DNA from: Paraburkholderia sp. HP33-1 | GTDB lineage: Bacteria; Pseudomonadota; Gammaproteobacteria; Burkholderiales; Burkholderiaceae | Assembly: GCF_021390595.1 (NCBI RefSeq) | Contig: NZ_JAJEJR010000002.1 | Coordinates: forward strand, 1,674,001-1,738,000 | Length of the DNA: 64,000 nt | Reading direction: 5' to 3' | Shown: positions 25,370-33,532 of the stretch, one piece after another | How the letters are laid out: each line of letters starts with the position of its first letter | How positions within the stretch are numbered: the stretch's first letter is position 1 | Notes under the pieces: model-generated | The model's database searches: none | The model's input: only the letters and a program-made list of their open reading frames with translations | What the model was told of the DNA's origin: nothing | Position numbers and translations under genes: made by a program

Positions 25370-27178
25370 TCAAAACTGGTCTTCGCGCAGCGCCAATGCG
25401 CCTTCGCCATCGCGAGCGCCGCGAATCGCCGCTTCGAGCGCGACTGCGCGAGGCAGCACCTGGGTCGCGTAGCTGTGCGCGGTCGCGATCTTGGCGTCAT
25501 AGAAGGCTGGGTCTTCGTCGCGTTTGTCGGCTGCGAGCACGAGCGATCGCGCGACTTGCCAACCCGCGAGCACGACGCCCGCGAGCATCAGATAGGAGAC
25601 ACTGCCCGCGAACACTGCATTCGGATCGCTTTTGACCCGCTCGACAACGTAGCGCACCGCGCTGTAGTACGCGTCACGGCCGAAGGAAAGATGGCGGACC
25701 ATCGCCTGAAAGACCGGGCTCGTGCGATACGACGCGTGCGCCCGCAGCGCGGCCAATGTCGCGTCGATCTGCGCGAGCAGCATCACGGCCACTTCGCCGT
25801 TGTCGCGCACGGTCTTGCGGCCGACGAGGTCGTTTGCCTGGATCGCCGTCGTGCCTTCGTAGATCGGCAGGATGCGCGCATCACGGTAGTACTGCGCGGC
25901 GCCGGTTTCCTCGATGAAACCCATGCCGCCGTGCACCTGCACGCCGAGACTCGTCACCTCCAGCGACATCTCCGTGCTCCAGCCCTTCACGACCGGCACC
26001 AGGTATTCGTAGATTGCCTGATGGTTCGCTCGCGTCGCCGCGTCAGGATGATGATGCGCGAGGTCGCAATGCGACGCCGCCACATAGGTGAGCGCGCGTG
26101 CGCCTTCGGTCAGCGCGCGCATGGTCGAGAGCATGCGACGCACGTCGGGATGCTGGATGATCGTGACCGCCTGCTTCGCCGAGCCATCGACAGGACGGCT
26201 CTGCACCCGCTCCTTCGCATACGCGACGGCATGCTGATACGCGCGATCCGAGATGGCCACGCCCTGTACGCCCACGGCGAAGCGCGCGGCGTTCATCATG
26301 ATGAACATGTACTCCAGACCACGGTTCTCCTCGCCGACGAGCTGACCGATCGCGCCGCCGTGATCCCCGAACTGAAGCACCGCCGTCGGGCTCGCCTTGA
26401 TGCCGAGCTTGTGCTCGATCGATACGCAGTGCACATCGTTGCGCTCGCCGAGCGAACCGTCCTCGTTGACGAGAAACTTCGGCACGAGGAACAGCGAAAT
26501 GCCTTTCACGCCTTCGGGCGCGTTGGGCGTGCGTGCGAGCACCAGATGCACGATGTTTTCGGTCATGTCGTGCTCGCCCCATGTAATGAAAATCTTCGTG
26601 CCGAAGATCCGGTACGAGCCGTCGGCCTGCGGCTCGGCGCGGGTGCGAACGAGCGCGAGATCGGAGCCGGCTTGCGGCTCGGTCAGGTTCATCGTGCCGG
26701 TCCATTCGCCCGAGATCAGCTTCGGCACGAAGCGTTGCTTCTGCTCTTCGCTGCCCGCCGTCAACAGCGCTTCGATCGCGCCGTCGGTCAGGAGCGGACA
26801 CAGTCCCAGCGACAGGTTCGCGGCATTGAGCATTTCGATGCAAGGCGTGGACAGCAGTTTGGGCAGATCCTGACCGCCGTATTCCGACGGATGTTGCAAA
26901 CCCTGCCAGCCGCCTTCGGTGAACTGACGAAACGCGTCCCTGAATCCGGACGTGGCGCTCACCGCGCCGTCCTTCCAGGTGCTCGGGCTGCGGTCGCCGT
27001 CGAAGTTCAGCGGTGCAAGCACGCCCTCATGCAGCCGCGCGGCCTCTTCGAGCACGGCCCGGGCGGTGTCGGCGGTCGCGTCCTCGCAGCCGGGCAAGCC
27101 CGACAGGCGGTCGATTCCGGCCAGTTCCGTGATTGCAAACAACATGTCCTTGAGAGGCGCGACGTAGCTCATTGCCAT
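25370..27178 (-). CDS. acyl-CoA dehydrogenase with C-terminal extension (DmdC/AidB-like long form)
   Basis: 602 residues, longer than the ~380 of short-chain types. FAD and substrate motifs include TMNLTEPQAGSDL and FGTKIFITWGEHDM; the catalytic Glu is in PIYEGTTAIQANDL. An extra ~120-residue C-terminal domain follows. This long form covers fatty-acyl and 3-methylmercaptopropionyl-CoA dehydrogenases. The ATG at 27178 has GGAAGA upstream; another ATG lies two codons on. It is the first enzyme gene of the etfB-etfA-phaJ-phaC run. It makes the enoyl-CoA that PhaJ could hydrate. A related C-terminal fragment lies at the window's right edge. Confidence 0.92.
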   Translation of the reverse strand: MAMSYVAPLKDMLFAITELAGIDRLSGLPGCEDATADTARAVLEEAARLHEGVLAPLNFDGDRSPSTWKDGAVSATSGFRDAFRQFTEGGWQGLQHPSEYGGQDLPKLLSTPCIEMLNAANLSLGLCPLLTDGAIEALLTAGSEEQKQRFVPKLISGEWTGTMNLTEPQAGSDLALVRTRAEPQADGSYRIFGTKIFITWGEHDMTENIVHLVLARTPNAPEGVKGISLFLVPKFLVNEDGSLGERNDVHCVSIEHKLGIKASPTAVLQFGDHGGAIGQLVGEENRGLEYMFIMMNAARFAVGVQGVAISDRAYQHAVAYAKERVQSRPVDGSAKQAVTIIQHPDVRRMLSTMRALTEGARALTYVAASHCDLAHHHPDAATRANHQAIYEYLVPVVKGWSTEMSLEVTSLGVQVHGGMGFIEETGAAQYYRDARILPIYEGTTAIQANDLVGRKTVRDNGEVAVMLLAQIDATLAALRAHASYRTSPVFQAMVRHLSFGRDAYYSAVRYVVERVKSDPNAVFAGSVSYLMLAGVVLAGWQVARSLVLAADKRDEDPAFYDAKIATAHSYATQVLPRAVALEAAIRGARDGEGALALREDQF

Positions 27179-27384
27179 TCTTCCGATCAGATAGTCCGTA
27201 GGGGATGTCACCCGTCTGATGGCGCTGCGGCCGGGGTAACGTATGGCTGAATCGTAGCGCCGGACAGGCCCTGCCCGGTTGTCCAAACCGGACGATCTAT
27301 TGACATACCTGGCCAGGCCGCAAAGGCTGAATGCCGCGTCGGAACGGCGTCGGCCTGTGCAGCCGACGCTTCAATATGGCGAGA

Positions 27385-28389
27385 TCAGCCACCCCGGCGA
27401 TAGGCCGCCGGGGTGCTGCCCGTCCAGTGACGGAACGCTCTGTGGAACGCGGTGGGGTCGCCGAAGCCGACGTCGCCCGCGATGATGGCGATGGGTTCGT
27501 GCGTGCCTGTCAAACGCTGTATCGCGATGTCGCGGCGCAGTTCGTCCTTGAGCACCTGAAACGCCGTGCCTTCGGCGGCAAGATGACGGCACAGCGTTCT
27601 GACCGAACAATGCAGGCCTTCCGCCGACTCTTCGATGGTGGGCACGTCTGGTAGCCGGGACGCGAGAAATTCCCGCACGCGATGACTGAAAAGCTGTTCG
27701 TTGAACGAAACGAAGATCCAGTCTTCCGGCGCGCGAGCGAGAAACCTGCGCAGGTTCGCCTTGCGCTGACGCACGGGCATGTCGAAATAGGTACTGCTGA
27801 ACTGCATCGAGGTCCGGGCGCAGTCGAACTTCGCCGGCCCGGGAAACAGATAGAGATACTCGAGCGCGTGAGGCGGACGGGGAAACGCGAACTGCACCTG
27901 CAACAACGCAATGCGCTGTCCGATCAGCCACGACGCAATCCCATGCGCCAGCTTCAGCATCAGTTCCTGGCCCAGAATGCCAAGTTGCGCGCCAGTGCTT
28001 GCCGGATGCAGCGTCAGACTCGCGACGAGCTCGCCGCGGCGCGACTCGAAGCGGAAGTCGTCGAGCACGAGATGGAAGAACTGGCCGAACCGGTGCATCG
28101 CGGTTTCGAGGTTCGGCGCATCCAGCAGGCTCAGGCAGAGAAACTTCAGCGAGCCGCTGCGCAGCGGGCGTGAGAAAACGCCGGGCATTTCATCGTCGAG
28201 TTCGATCGCGAGCGCGCGGTAGAGCGTCGAGAACTGTTCCTCGGTGACGCGCGCCCCAGGCTGGTCCAGAAGCGCGCGAGGGATGTTCGCGGCCGACAGA
28301 TGCCGGTCGACGATATCCGGCTGCGTCCCGACGCTGCCGAGGAAACCATTGACGAGCGAGATCGGCACGGTTGCGCCAGGAGCGTGCAT
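27385..28389 (-). CDS. AraC-family transcriptional regulator (OruR/ArgR-type N-terminal domain)
   Basis: 334 residues. An N-terminal ligand domain (residues ~15-200; VTEEQFSTLYRALAIELDDE, FSRPLRSGSLKFLCLSLLDAP) is followed by the C-terminal HTH pair (ESAEGLHCSVRTLCRHLAAEG and IAGDVGFGDPTAFHRAFRHWTG). The second helix-turn-helix is unusually close to the AraC consensus. It is encoded on the same strand 206 bases upstream of the acyl-CoA dehydrogenase and is the natural candidate regulator of the acyl-CoA-to-PHA operon. Same domain architecture as the regulator at 19582. Confidence 0.91.
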   Translation of the reverse strand: MHAPGATVPISLVNGFLGSVGTQPDIVDRHLSAANIPRALLDQPGARVTEEQFSTLYRALAIELDDEMPGVFSRPLRSGSLKFLCLSLLDAPNLETAMHRFGQFFHLVLDDFRFESRRGELVASLTLHPASTGAQLGILGQELMLKLAHGIASWLIGQRIALLQVQFAFPRPPHALEYLYLFPGPAKFDCARTSMQFSSTYFDMPVRQRKANLRRFLARAPEDWIFVSFNEQLFSHRVREFLASRLPDVPTIEESAEGLHCSVRTLCRHLAAEGTAFQVLKDELRRDIAIQRLTGTHEPIAIIAGDVGFGDPTAFHRAFRHWTGSTPAAYRRGG

Positions 28390-28505
28390 GAGGTGGTTCC
28401 GCGAGGCGAAGACGCATCAGCATAGCGCCTCCCGCCGCATCGTGGCGATGGTTCAGCGGGTCGCTACGCGAGTGCCGCGCCTGGGGCGCCGCGGTGGCTT
28501 GCCGC

Positions 28506-28967
28506 CTACTGCGCCGACGCGTGCGAGCGCAGGTACGGCACGTAGCCGTTCTGCGTTTTCAGGATCTTGTCGGCGCACTCGTCATAGTCCGAGCCCTTCT
28601 CGCTGTCCGGACCATACATGCCGCGGCACTGCGCGAACAGCGTGAGCGTCGCGCCGCCCGTGCTCTTGTCCGCGCGGGTCGCTGAAAAAGCGGCTTTGCC
28701 CGTATCGTCGGGCACGTCGGTATCGATCGCGATCGCGTCCGCACGGATCACGTGCGTGTCGGAATGCTGCTCGATATAGCGCTTGGTGGCCGCCCAGGCG
28801 GCATCGCAATTCGCCGGCGTGCAATCGATCACCGCGTTGCGTTGCGCGGCGAGGAGGTTCGGTTCGCTATGAAGGATTTCCTGCTGGGCGCGCTGCGCCT
28901 GCTTTTCCGGGGACGAGCAGGCGGCGAGTGCGCACGCGACGAGTGCTAAGGCAGCAATTCTTTTCAT
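28506..28967 (-). CDS. small lipoprotein of unknown function
   Basis: 153 residues. The signal peptide ends in a lipobox LAAC with lipidated C17, followed by SSPEKQAQRAQQ. The mature part has four further cysteines (C49, C54, C114, C131) that could form two disulfides. I recognise no family. It is probably anchored in the envelope. The neighbouring genes (an AraC-type regulator and a methyltransferase) give no functional clue. Confidence 0.75.
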   Translation of the reverse strand: MKRIAALALVACALAACSSPEKQAQRAQQEILHSEPNLLAAQRNAVIDCTPANCDAAWAATKRYIEQHSDTHVIRADAIAIDTDVPDDTGKAAFSATRADKSTGGATLTLFAQCRGMYGPDSEKGSDYDECADKILKTQNGYVPYLRSHASAQ

Positions 28968-29032
28968 GAGTAGACTTCGGAGGCCATGTTCGAGCGCGAT
29001 TATAGCCGTGTGGGCGAAGCGGGCCACAACCA

Positions 29033-29893
29033 CTACGTATTCGCCACCAGCAATTCCTCCGCATTGCCCGGCGGACGCAGCCCATCCGTCCTGCCCGCGA
29101 AATAGCGCTGCGTCAGATCGGCGGCAGACACATGCCGTGCCTCGTCGAATCCCGCTTCGCGCGCCATTGCGATCATCTGCTGCGGCGTGAAGAAGCTGAT
29201 GAACGGCGTTCCGCTCGCACGCGCGCCCTTCTCGGCCATCTCGAGTCCGGGACGCACGTCCGGGTCCGCCATCTCCAGCGGCAACAGAAACGTCATCGCG
29301 AACGTCGAGCCACGCGCAAGCCCGGCCACTTCGCGCAGCGTCGCCGCGTTCGCCTCCTTCGTCAGATACATGCTGACGCCGGTCGACACGACGACGGCCG
29401 GCCTGCTTTCGTCGAAACCTTCGGCGACGAGACGCTGCCGCCAGCTGTCGCCCGCTTCGAAGTCGACCGCCACGAAACGCAGCCAGTCCGGCACGCCGAA
29501 ACCCAGCTCGCTCAGCCGTTGACGCTTCCACGTTTGCGGTCCCGGCTGGTCGACCTCGAACACGGTGAGCCGCGACGCGATGTCGGGCCGGCGTTGCGCG
29601 AAGCTGTCGAGACCGGCGCCGAGAATCACATACTGGCCGACGCCGCGCCCGGCCTGCTCGACGACCAGATCCTCGATAAAGCGTGCGCGCGCGACGATCG
29701 ACGCGCGAAACGGCCGCGTGAACTGCGGGTCCATGTCGCCGCGGCTGCGCCAGTCTTCGGCGGGGGCCAGCAACCGCAAGCCGACTTCGTCTTCGAACAC
29801 GTGCGGCGGCGGGTCGGCCTGCACGTGCAGCGCACGCCATAACGCGACGCGCGCGGCGGTGCTGTCGGGTACGGTCTCTCGTGGTTCGTTCAT
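29033..29893 (-). CDS. SAM-dependent methyltransferase, LCMT/TIGR00027 type
   Basis: 286 residues. The SAM-binding motif is QYVILGAGLDSFAQR, followed by FEVDQPGPQTWKRQR, which is diagnostic of the leucine carboxyl methyltransferase-like family of actinobacteria and burkholderias. AVVVSTGVSMYLTKEA is the next conserved block. The substrate is unknown; many members make O-methylated secondary products. The start has AGAGG upstream. It lies 13 bases downstream of the dehydratase gene on the same strand, and so could be co-expressed with the GltS-dehydratase pair. Confidence 0.85.
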   Translation of the reverse strand: MNEPRETVPDSTAARVALWRALHVQADPPPHVFEDEVGLRLLAPAEDWRSRGDMDPQFTRPFRASIVARARFIEDLVVEQAGRGVGQYVILGAGLDSFAQRRPDIASRLTVFEVDQPGPQTWKRQRLSELGFGVPDWLRFVAVDFEAGDSWRQRLVAEGFDESRPAVVVSTGVSMYLTKEANAATLREVAGLARGSTFAMTFLLPLEMADPDVRPGLEMAEKGARASGTPFISFFTPQQMIAMAREAGFDEARHVSAADLTQRYFAGRTDGLRPPGNAEELLVANT

Positions 29894-29906
29894 GCCTCTG
29901 TCTCGC

Positions 29907-31610
29907 TCACTTGAGAAACTGGAAATCGCAACCTTCGTCGGCCTGCAGAATTTCTTGCTCGTACAGCTTCGCATAGCCGCGTTTCGCCGGCGCTTGCGAT
30001 CTCGGCGGCAACGCGGCGCGGCGTCGATCGAGCTCTTCATCGGACACGAGCAATTCGAGCGAGCGATTCGCGACGCTCAAGCGAATCCGATCGCCGTTGC
30101 GCACCAGACCGAGCGGCCCGCCCGACGCCGAATCGGGCGTGATGTGCAGCACGATCGTGCCGTACGCGGTACCGCTCATACGCGCGTCCGACATGCGCAC
30201 CATGTCCTTCACGCCGGCGCGCGCGAGCTTCGCCGGAATCGGCAGATAGCCGGCTTCGGGCATCGCCGATTCGCTGGTGGGGCCGGCGTTTTGCAGCACC
30301 AGAAAATCGTCGGCGCTGACGTCGAGCTCGTCGCTGTCGACGCGGTTCGCCAGGTCTTCGAGCGATTCGAACACGACCGCTCGCCCTTCTTTCTCGAACA
30401 GCTTTGGGTCCGCCGCCGAACGCTTCAGGATCGCGCCGCGCGGCGCGAGGTTGCCGAACAGGGCGACGAGACCGCCGTTCTCGCGCACCGGCTGCGCATA
30501 CGGCCGCACCACCGAGTGATCGACCCAGCTCACGTCGTGCAGCCGATCGCCGAGCGTTTCGCCGGTCACCGTACGGCAGTCGAGATGCAGCAGGTGTTTG
30601 ATCTCGCGCAGGATCGCCGGCACGCCGCCCGCCGCATACAGGTCTTCCATATAGTGATCGCCGGTCGGCTTCAGGTTGACGAGCACCGGCGTGGTGTCGC
30701 TCAGTTCGTTCAGCCGCTGCAGATCGATCTTCACGCCGACGCGGCCCGCGATCGCGGTCAGATGAATCATCGCGTTCGTCGAGCCGCCGATCGCGAGCAG
30801 CACGCGCAGCGCATTCTCGACCGACTGCGCGGTGATGATCTCACTCGGCAGGATCGGCTTCGCGATCAGATCGAACGCGACGCGCCCCGTTTCTTCCGCG
30901 ATGCGCAGCCGGTCTGCATCGACGGCGGGACACGCGGCGCTATTCGCGGGCATCATGCCGAGCGTTTCGGCGATGATCGCCATCGTGCTCGCCGTGCCCA
31001 TCACCGCGCAGGTGCCCGCGGTCGACGCAAGCCGTCGTTCGACGATGCCGATCTCCTGTGCGTCGATTTCGGTTGCACGGAACCTGGCCCAGAAGCGCCG
31101 GCAATCGGTGCAGGCGCCGAGCCGCTCGCCGCGATGCCGGCTCGTCGACATCGGCCCCGCGACCAGTTGCACCGCGGGCAGATTCGCGGACGCCGCGCCC
31201 ATCAGTTGCGCGGGCACGGTCTTGTCGCAACCGCCGAGCAGCACGACCGAATCCATCGGTTGCGCGCGCGTCATCTCCTCGACGTCCATCGACATCAGGT
31301 TGCGGAACTTCAGGCTCGTCGGGCTCAGGAACGTCTCGCCGAGCGAGATCGTCGGAAACTCGATCGGCAGACCGCCGGCCGCGAGCACGCCGCGCTTGAC
31401 CGCTTCGATCATCTCGGGGAAATGCCGGTGGCAGTTATTGAAGCCGCTCGCCGAATGCGCAATGCCGACGATCGGCCGGTCCAGCATCTCGCGGCTATAG
31501 CCCATCGAACTCGCGAACGTGCGGCGCAGATAGACGCTGAATTCGCGGTCGCCATAATTGGTCAGGCCTTTGCCGAAGCCGACGGGCTTGTTGCTGTGTT
31601 GATCGCTCAT
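29907..31610 (-). CDS. IlvD/Edd-family dehydratase, divergent subgroup
   Basis: 567 residues. Cluster Cys candidates are C60 (ASGFNNCHRHF), C128 (GGCDKTVP) and C201 (TAGTCAVMGTAST); the C-terminal ARMSGTAYGTIVLHITP and CDFQFLK are kept. The first motif HSASGFNNCHRH departs from the N-E-x-P-C-N pattern of branched-chain IlvD, and an extra C-T-D-C (167-170) lies in the insert near the middle. It is likely a sugar-acid or hydroxy-acid dehydratase, not the biosynthetic enzyme. It lies 41 bases after gltS. It shares roughly half of its C-terminal third with the dehydratase at 8615-10348, so the two are paralogs. Confidence 0.85.
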   Translation of the reverse strand: MSDQHSNKPVGFGKGLTNYGDREFSVYLRRTFASSMGYSREMLDRPIVGIAHSASGFNNCHRHFPEMIEAVKRGVLAAGGLPIEFPTISLGETFLSPTSLKFRNLMSMDVEEMTRAQPMDSVVLLGGCDKTVPAQLMGAASANLPAVQLVAGPMSTSRHRGERLGACTDCRRFWARFRATEIDAQEIGIVERRLASTAGTCAVMGTASTMAIIAETLGMMPANSAACPAVDADRLRIAEETGRVAFDLIAKPILPSEIITAQSVENALRVLLAIGGSTNAMIHLTAIAGRVGVKIDLQRLNELSDTTPVLVNLKPTGDHYMEDLYAAGGVPAILREIKHLLHLDCRTVTGETLGDRLHDVSWVDHSVVRPYAQPVRENGGLVALFGNLAPRGAILKRSAADPKLFEKEGRAVVFESLEDLANRVDSDELDVSADDFLVLQNAGPTSESAMPEAGYLPIPAKLARAGVKDMVRMSDARMSGTAYGTIVLHITPDSASGGPLGLVRNGDRIRLSVANRSLELLVSDEELDRRRAALPPRSQAPAKRGYAKLYEQEILQADEGCDFQFLK

Positions 31611-31651
31611 GGTATTTGCTTGCCAGGTTGACCTGCGAACGCCACCGCGGC

Positions 31652-32854
31652 TCAATGAAAAATCGGTAGCGAGAGAAACAGCTTGATGACGATCGCGTTG
31701 ACGATGTCCATGAAAAACGCGCCCGTCATCGGCACGATCAGGAACGCGATATGGGAATGGCCGAAGCGGCTCGTGATCGCCTGCATGTTCGCGATCGCGG
31801 TCGGCGTCGCGCCCAGGCCGAGACCGCTTTGTGCCGCGCACAACACGACCGCATCGTAGTTGCGGCCCATCACCGGGAACGTGATGAAGATCGCATAGAG
31901 CACCATCAGCACAGTCTGCGCGATGAGGATCGAGATGATCGGCACAGCGAGCGCGGCAAGCTCCCATAGATTGAGCCGCATCAGCGCCATGGCGAGAAAA
32001 AGCGCGAGCGCCACGTTGCCGATCAGCGCAACCGCATGCTGGTCGATCCGTACGCGCACGAGCGCGAGCACGTTGTTCAGGAGCACGCCGATGAACAGCG
32101 TGCACACGAAAGTCGGCAACTCTAATGGGGTGCCCGCGATCCAGTCGGCGAACACTTCGCCGCCGGCGAGGCAGATCGAGATCAGCGCGAGCGTCGTGAT
32201 GATCGCGGCGGGCGTGGTGGCCTGCTGCGCCTTCGGTTCTTCGAAGACCAGCGTCTCTTCTTCGCGCAGCTTGACGTGCCGCAGTTCTTCGGCACTGATC
32301 CGCCGCAGCAGGAGCCGTGCGAGCGGGCCGCCGAGCACGCCACCTATCACGAGCCCGAAGGTCGCGCAGCCGATCGCGATCTCGGTCGCCGACTCCAGCC
32401 CGTGGCGCTCGGTGAAGACCTGGCTCCACGCGGCGCCCGTGCCGTGACCGCCCGACAACGTGACCGAGCCGCCGAGAATGCCGAGCAGCGGATCGACGCC
32501 AAGCGCGAACGCGAGCAGCAGGCCGAGCACGTTCTGCAGGATCAAGAGCCCGCTGACCAGCGCGAGAAAGCGGACCAGCACCGGTCCGCCCGCCTTCAGG
32601 CTCGACAGATGCGCGTTCAGACCGATCGTCGAGAAGAACGCGAGCATCAGCGGCGCCTGCACCGTCGAATCGAATTTGACCTCGACGTGCGTGGTGAGGC
32701 GCGTGATCAGCACGCCGATCGCGACGATCAGGCCGCCCGCCACCGGCGCCGGAATCGAATAGATCCGCAGCACGCCGATCCATTGCACGAGCTTTTCGCC
32801 GAGCAGCAGCACGAGCGATGTCGCGACCAGCGTGGCATATACGCCGATAGTCAT
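31652..32854 (-). CDS. gltS: sodium/glutamate symporter
   Basis: 400 residues with 10-12 predicted membrane helices, the size of GltS. Typical segments are GLIVAIGVLITRL, LLGILGGSVTLSGGHGTGAAWS and the second inverted repeat GYDAVVLCAAQSGLGLGATPTAIANMQ-like stretch near the C-terminus. It takes up glutamate with Na+. The ATG at 32854 has GGAGG upstream. It is followed by a divergent IlvD/Edd gene (41-base gap), an unusual pairing that suggests the substrate may not be glutamate itself but a related dicarboxylate (inference). Confidence 0.92.
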   Translation of the reverse strand: MTIGVYATLVATSLVLLLGEKLVQWIGVLRIYSIPAPVAGGLIVAIGVLITRLTTHVEVKFDSTVQAPLMLAFFSTIGLNAHLSSLKAGGPVLVRFLALVSGLLILQNVLGLLLAFALGVDPLLGILGGSVTLSGGHGTGAAWSQVFTERHGLESATEIAIGCATFGLVIGGVLGGPLARLLLRRISAEELRHVKLREEETLVFEEPKAQQATTPAAIITTLALISICLAGGEVFADWIAGTPLELPTFVCTLFIGVLLNNVLALVRVRIDQHAVALIGNVALALFLAMALMRLNLWELAALAVPIISILIAQTVLMVLYAIFITFPVMGRNYDAVVLCAAQSGLGLGATPTAIANMQAITSRFGHSHIAFLIVPMTGAFFMDIVNAIVIKLFLSLPIFH

Positions 32855-33029
32855 GAATGGCCTCCGGGCGGGATCAAGACGCAGTAGCGCGCGCCTGCGA
32901 CATCTTAGCCAATCCCTCCGGGCGAGGTATCGATTTCCTTGATGCAATGCAACCAGCCGATGACGTCGCGTCACTGACGAGCGACGAAGTCTGCTACGCT
33001 GCGCCCTTCACCACCCTCGCATTGAAACG

Positions 33030-33419
33030 ATGGAATCCCCTTTCAACGATCGCGGCGTGTCGGTCACGCGCAACGCCCTCTCGTCCGCGGGTCAGGTCTT
33101 CCCGCTGCGCGATATCGTGGACGTGCAGGTCGTCACCGTCCAGAAGAACAAGGTCGTGCCGCTCGCGATCTCGGTGGCCGGGTTGATCGGCGCGGTCGCC
33201 GGGGGGGTGCTGCATTCGCCGGCGGGACTCGTATGCGGGGTAATGCTGATCGTGGTCGGTTGGCTCACCCTGGTGAGCCAGGACGTCACGCATCGGCTGA
33301 TGGTCAGGACGGCCGACGGCGAGCGCGAGGCGCTGATGAGCACGGATCGCGAGTTCGTCGAACGCGTCGGCGAGGCCGTGCATCGGGCGAAGGCAGCTGC
33401 TGCGGCGCCGAAGGCCTGA
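33030..33419 (+). CDS. small membrane protein, DUF6232-like
   Basis: 129 residues. A beta-rich N-terminus (NDRGVSVTRNALSSAGQVFPLRDIVDVQ) is followed by two close membrane helices (residues ~44-84) and a soluble C-terminus ending with an Ala-rich tail. The pattern matches the uncharacterised DUF6232 family. Its role is unknown. It is a single plus-strand gene between gltS and glgP, both on the minus strand. Confidence 0.75.
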   Translation: MESPFNDRGVSVTRNALSSAGQVFPLRDIVDVQVVTVQKNKVVPLAISVAGLIGAVAGGVLHSPAGLVCGVMLIVVGWLTLVSQDVTHRLMVRTADGEREALMSTDREFVERVGEAVHRAKAAAAAPKA

Positions 33420-33443
33420 CGCGAGCCGACGGCGAGACATGAC

Positions 33444-33485
33444 AAAGCCGTGCACGACTGATCAGCACCAGCCCCGCACGGCTTT
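33444..33485. terminator. inverted repeat between convergent genes, possible bidirectional terminator
   Basis: AAAGCCGTGC (33444-33453) and GCACGGCTTT (33476-33485) pair perfectly with a 22-base spacer. The arms end in short A/T runs on each side. It lies between the convergent DUF6232-like and glgP genes. The long loop and short T-tract make it a weak call. Confidence 0.5.
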
Positions 33486-33532
33486 CCATTGGCTGCCTCG
33501 ACCGAAGCAACTACGTTGCCGTCATGACACGC

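Noticed and set aside
25361..27250. 629-codon open frame on the plus strand
   Set aside because: Antisense shadow of the acyl-CoA dehydrogenase gene.
29565..31631. 688-codon open frame on the plus strand
   Set aside because: Antisense shadow of the dehydratase and methyltransferase genes; composition (Arg, His, Ala rich) is not protein-like.
29907..32783. A 958-codon open frame apparently fusing the dehydratase to a long N-terminal part
   Set aside because: The N-terminal 390 codons are Arg/Ala-rich out-of-frame reading of gltS; the true dehydratase starts at 31610 and gltS is read in another frame.
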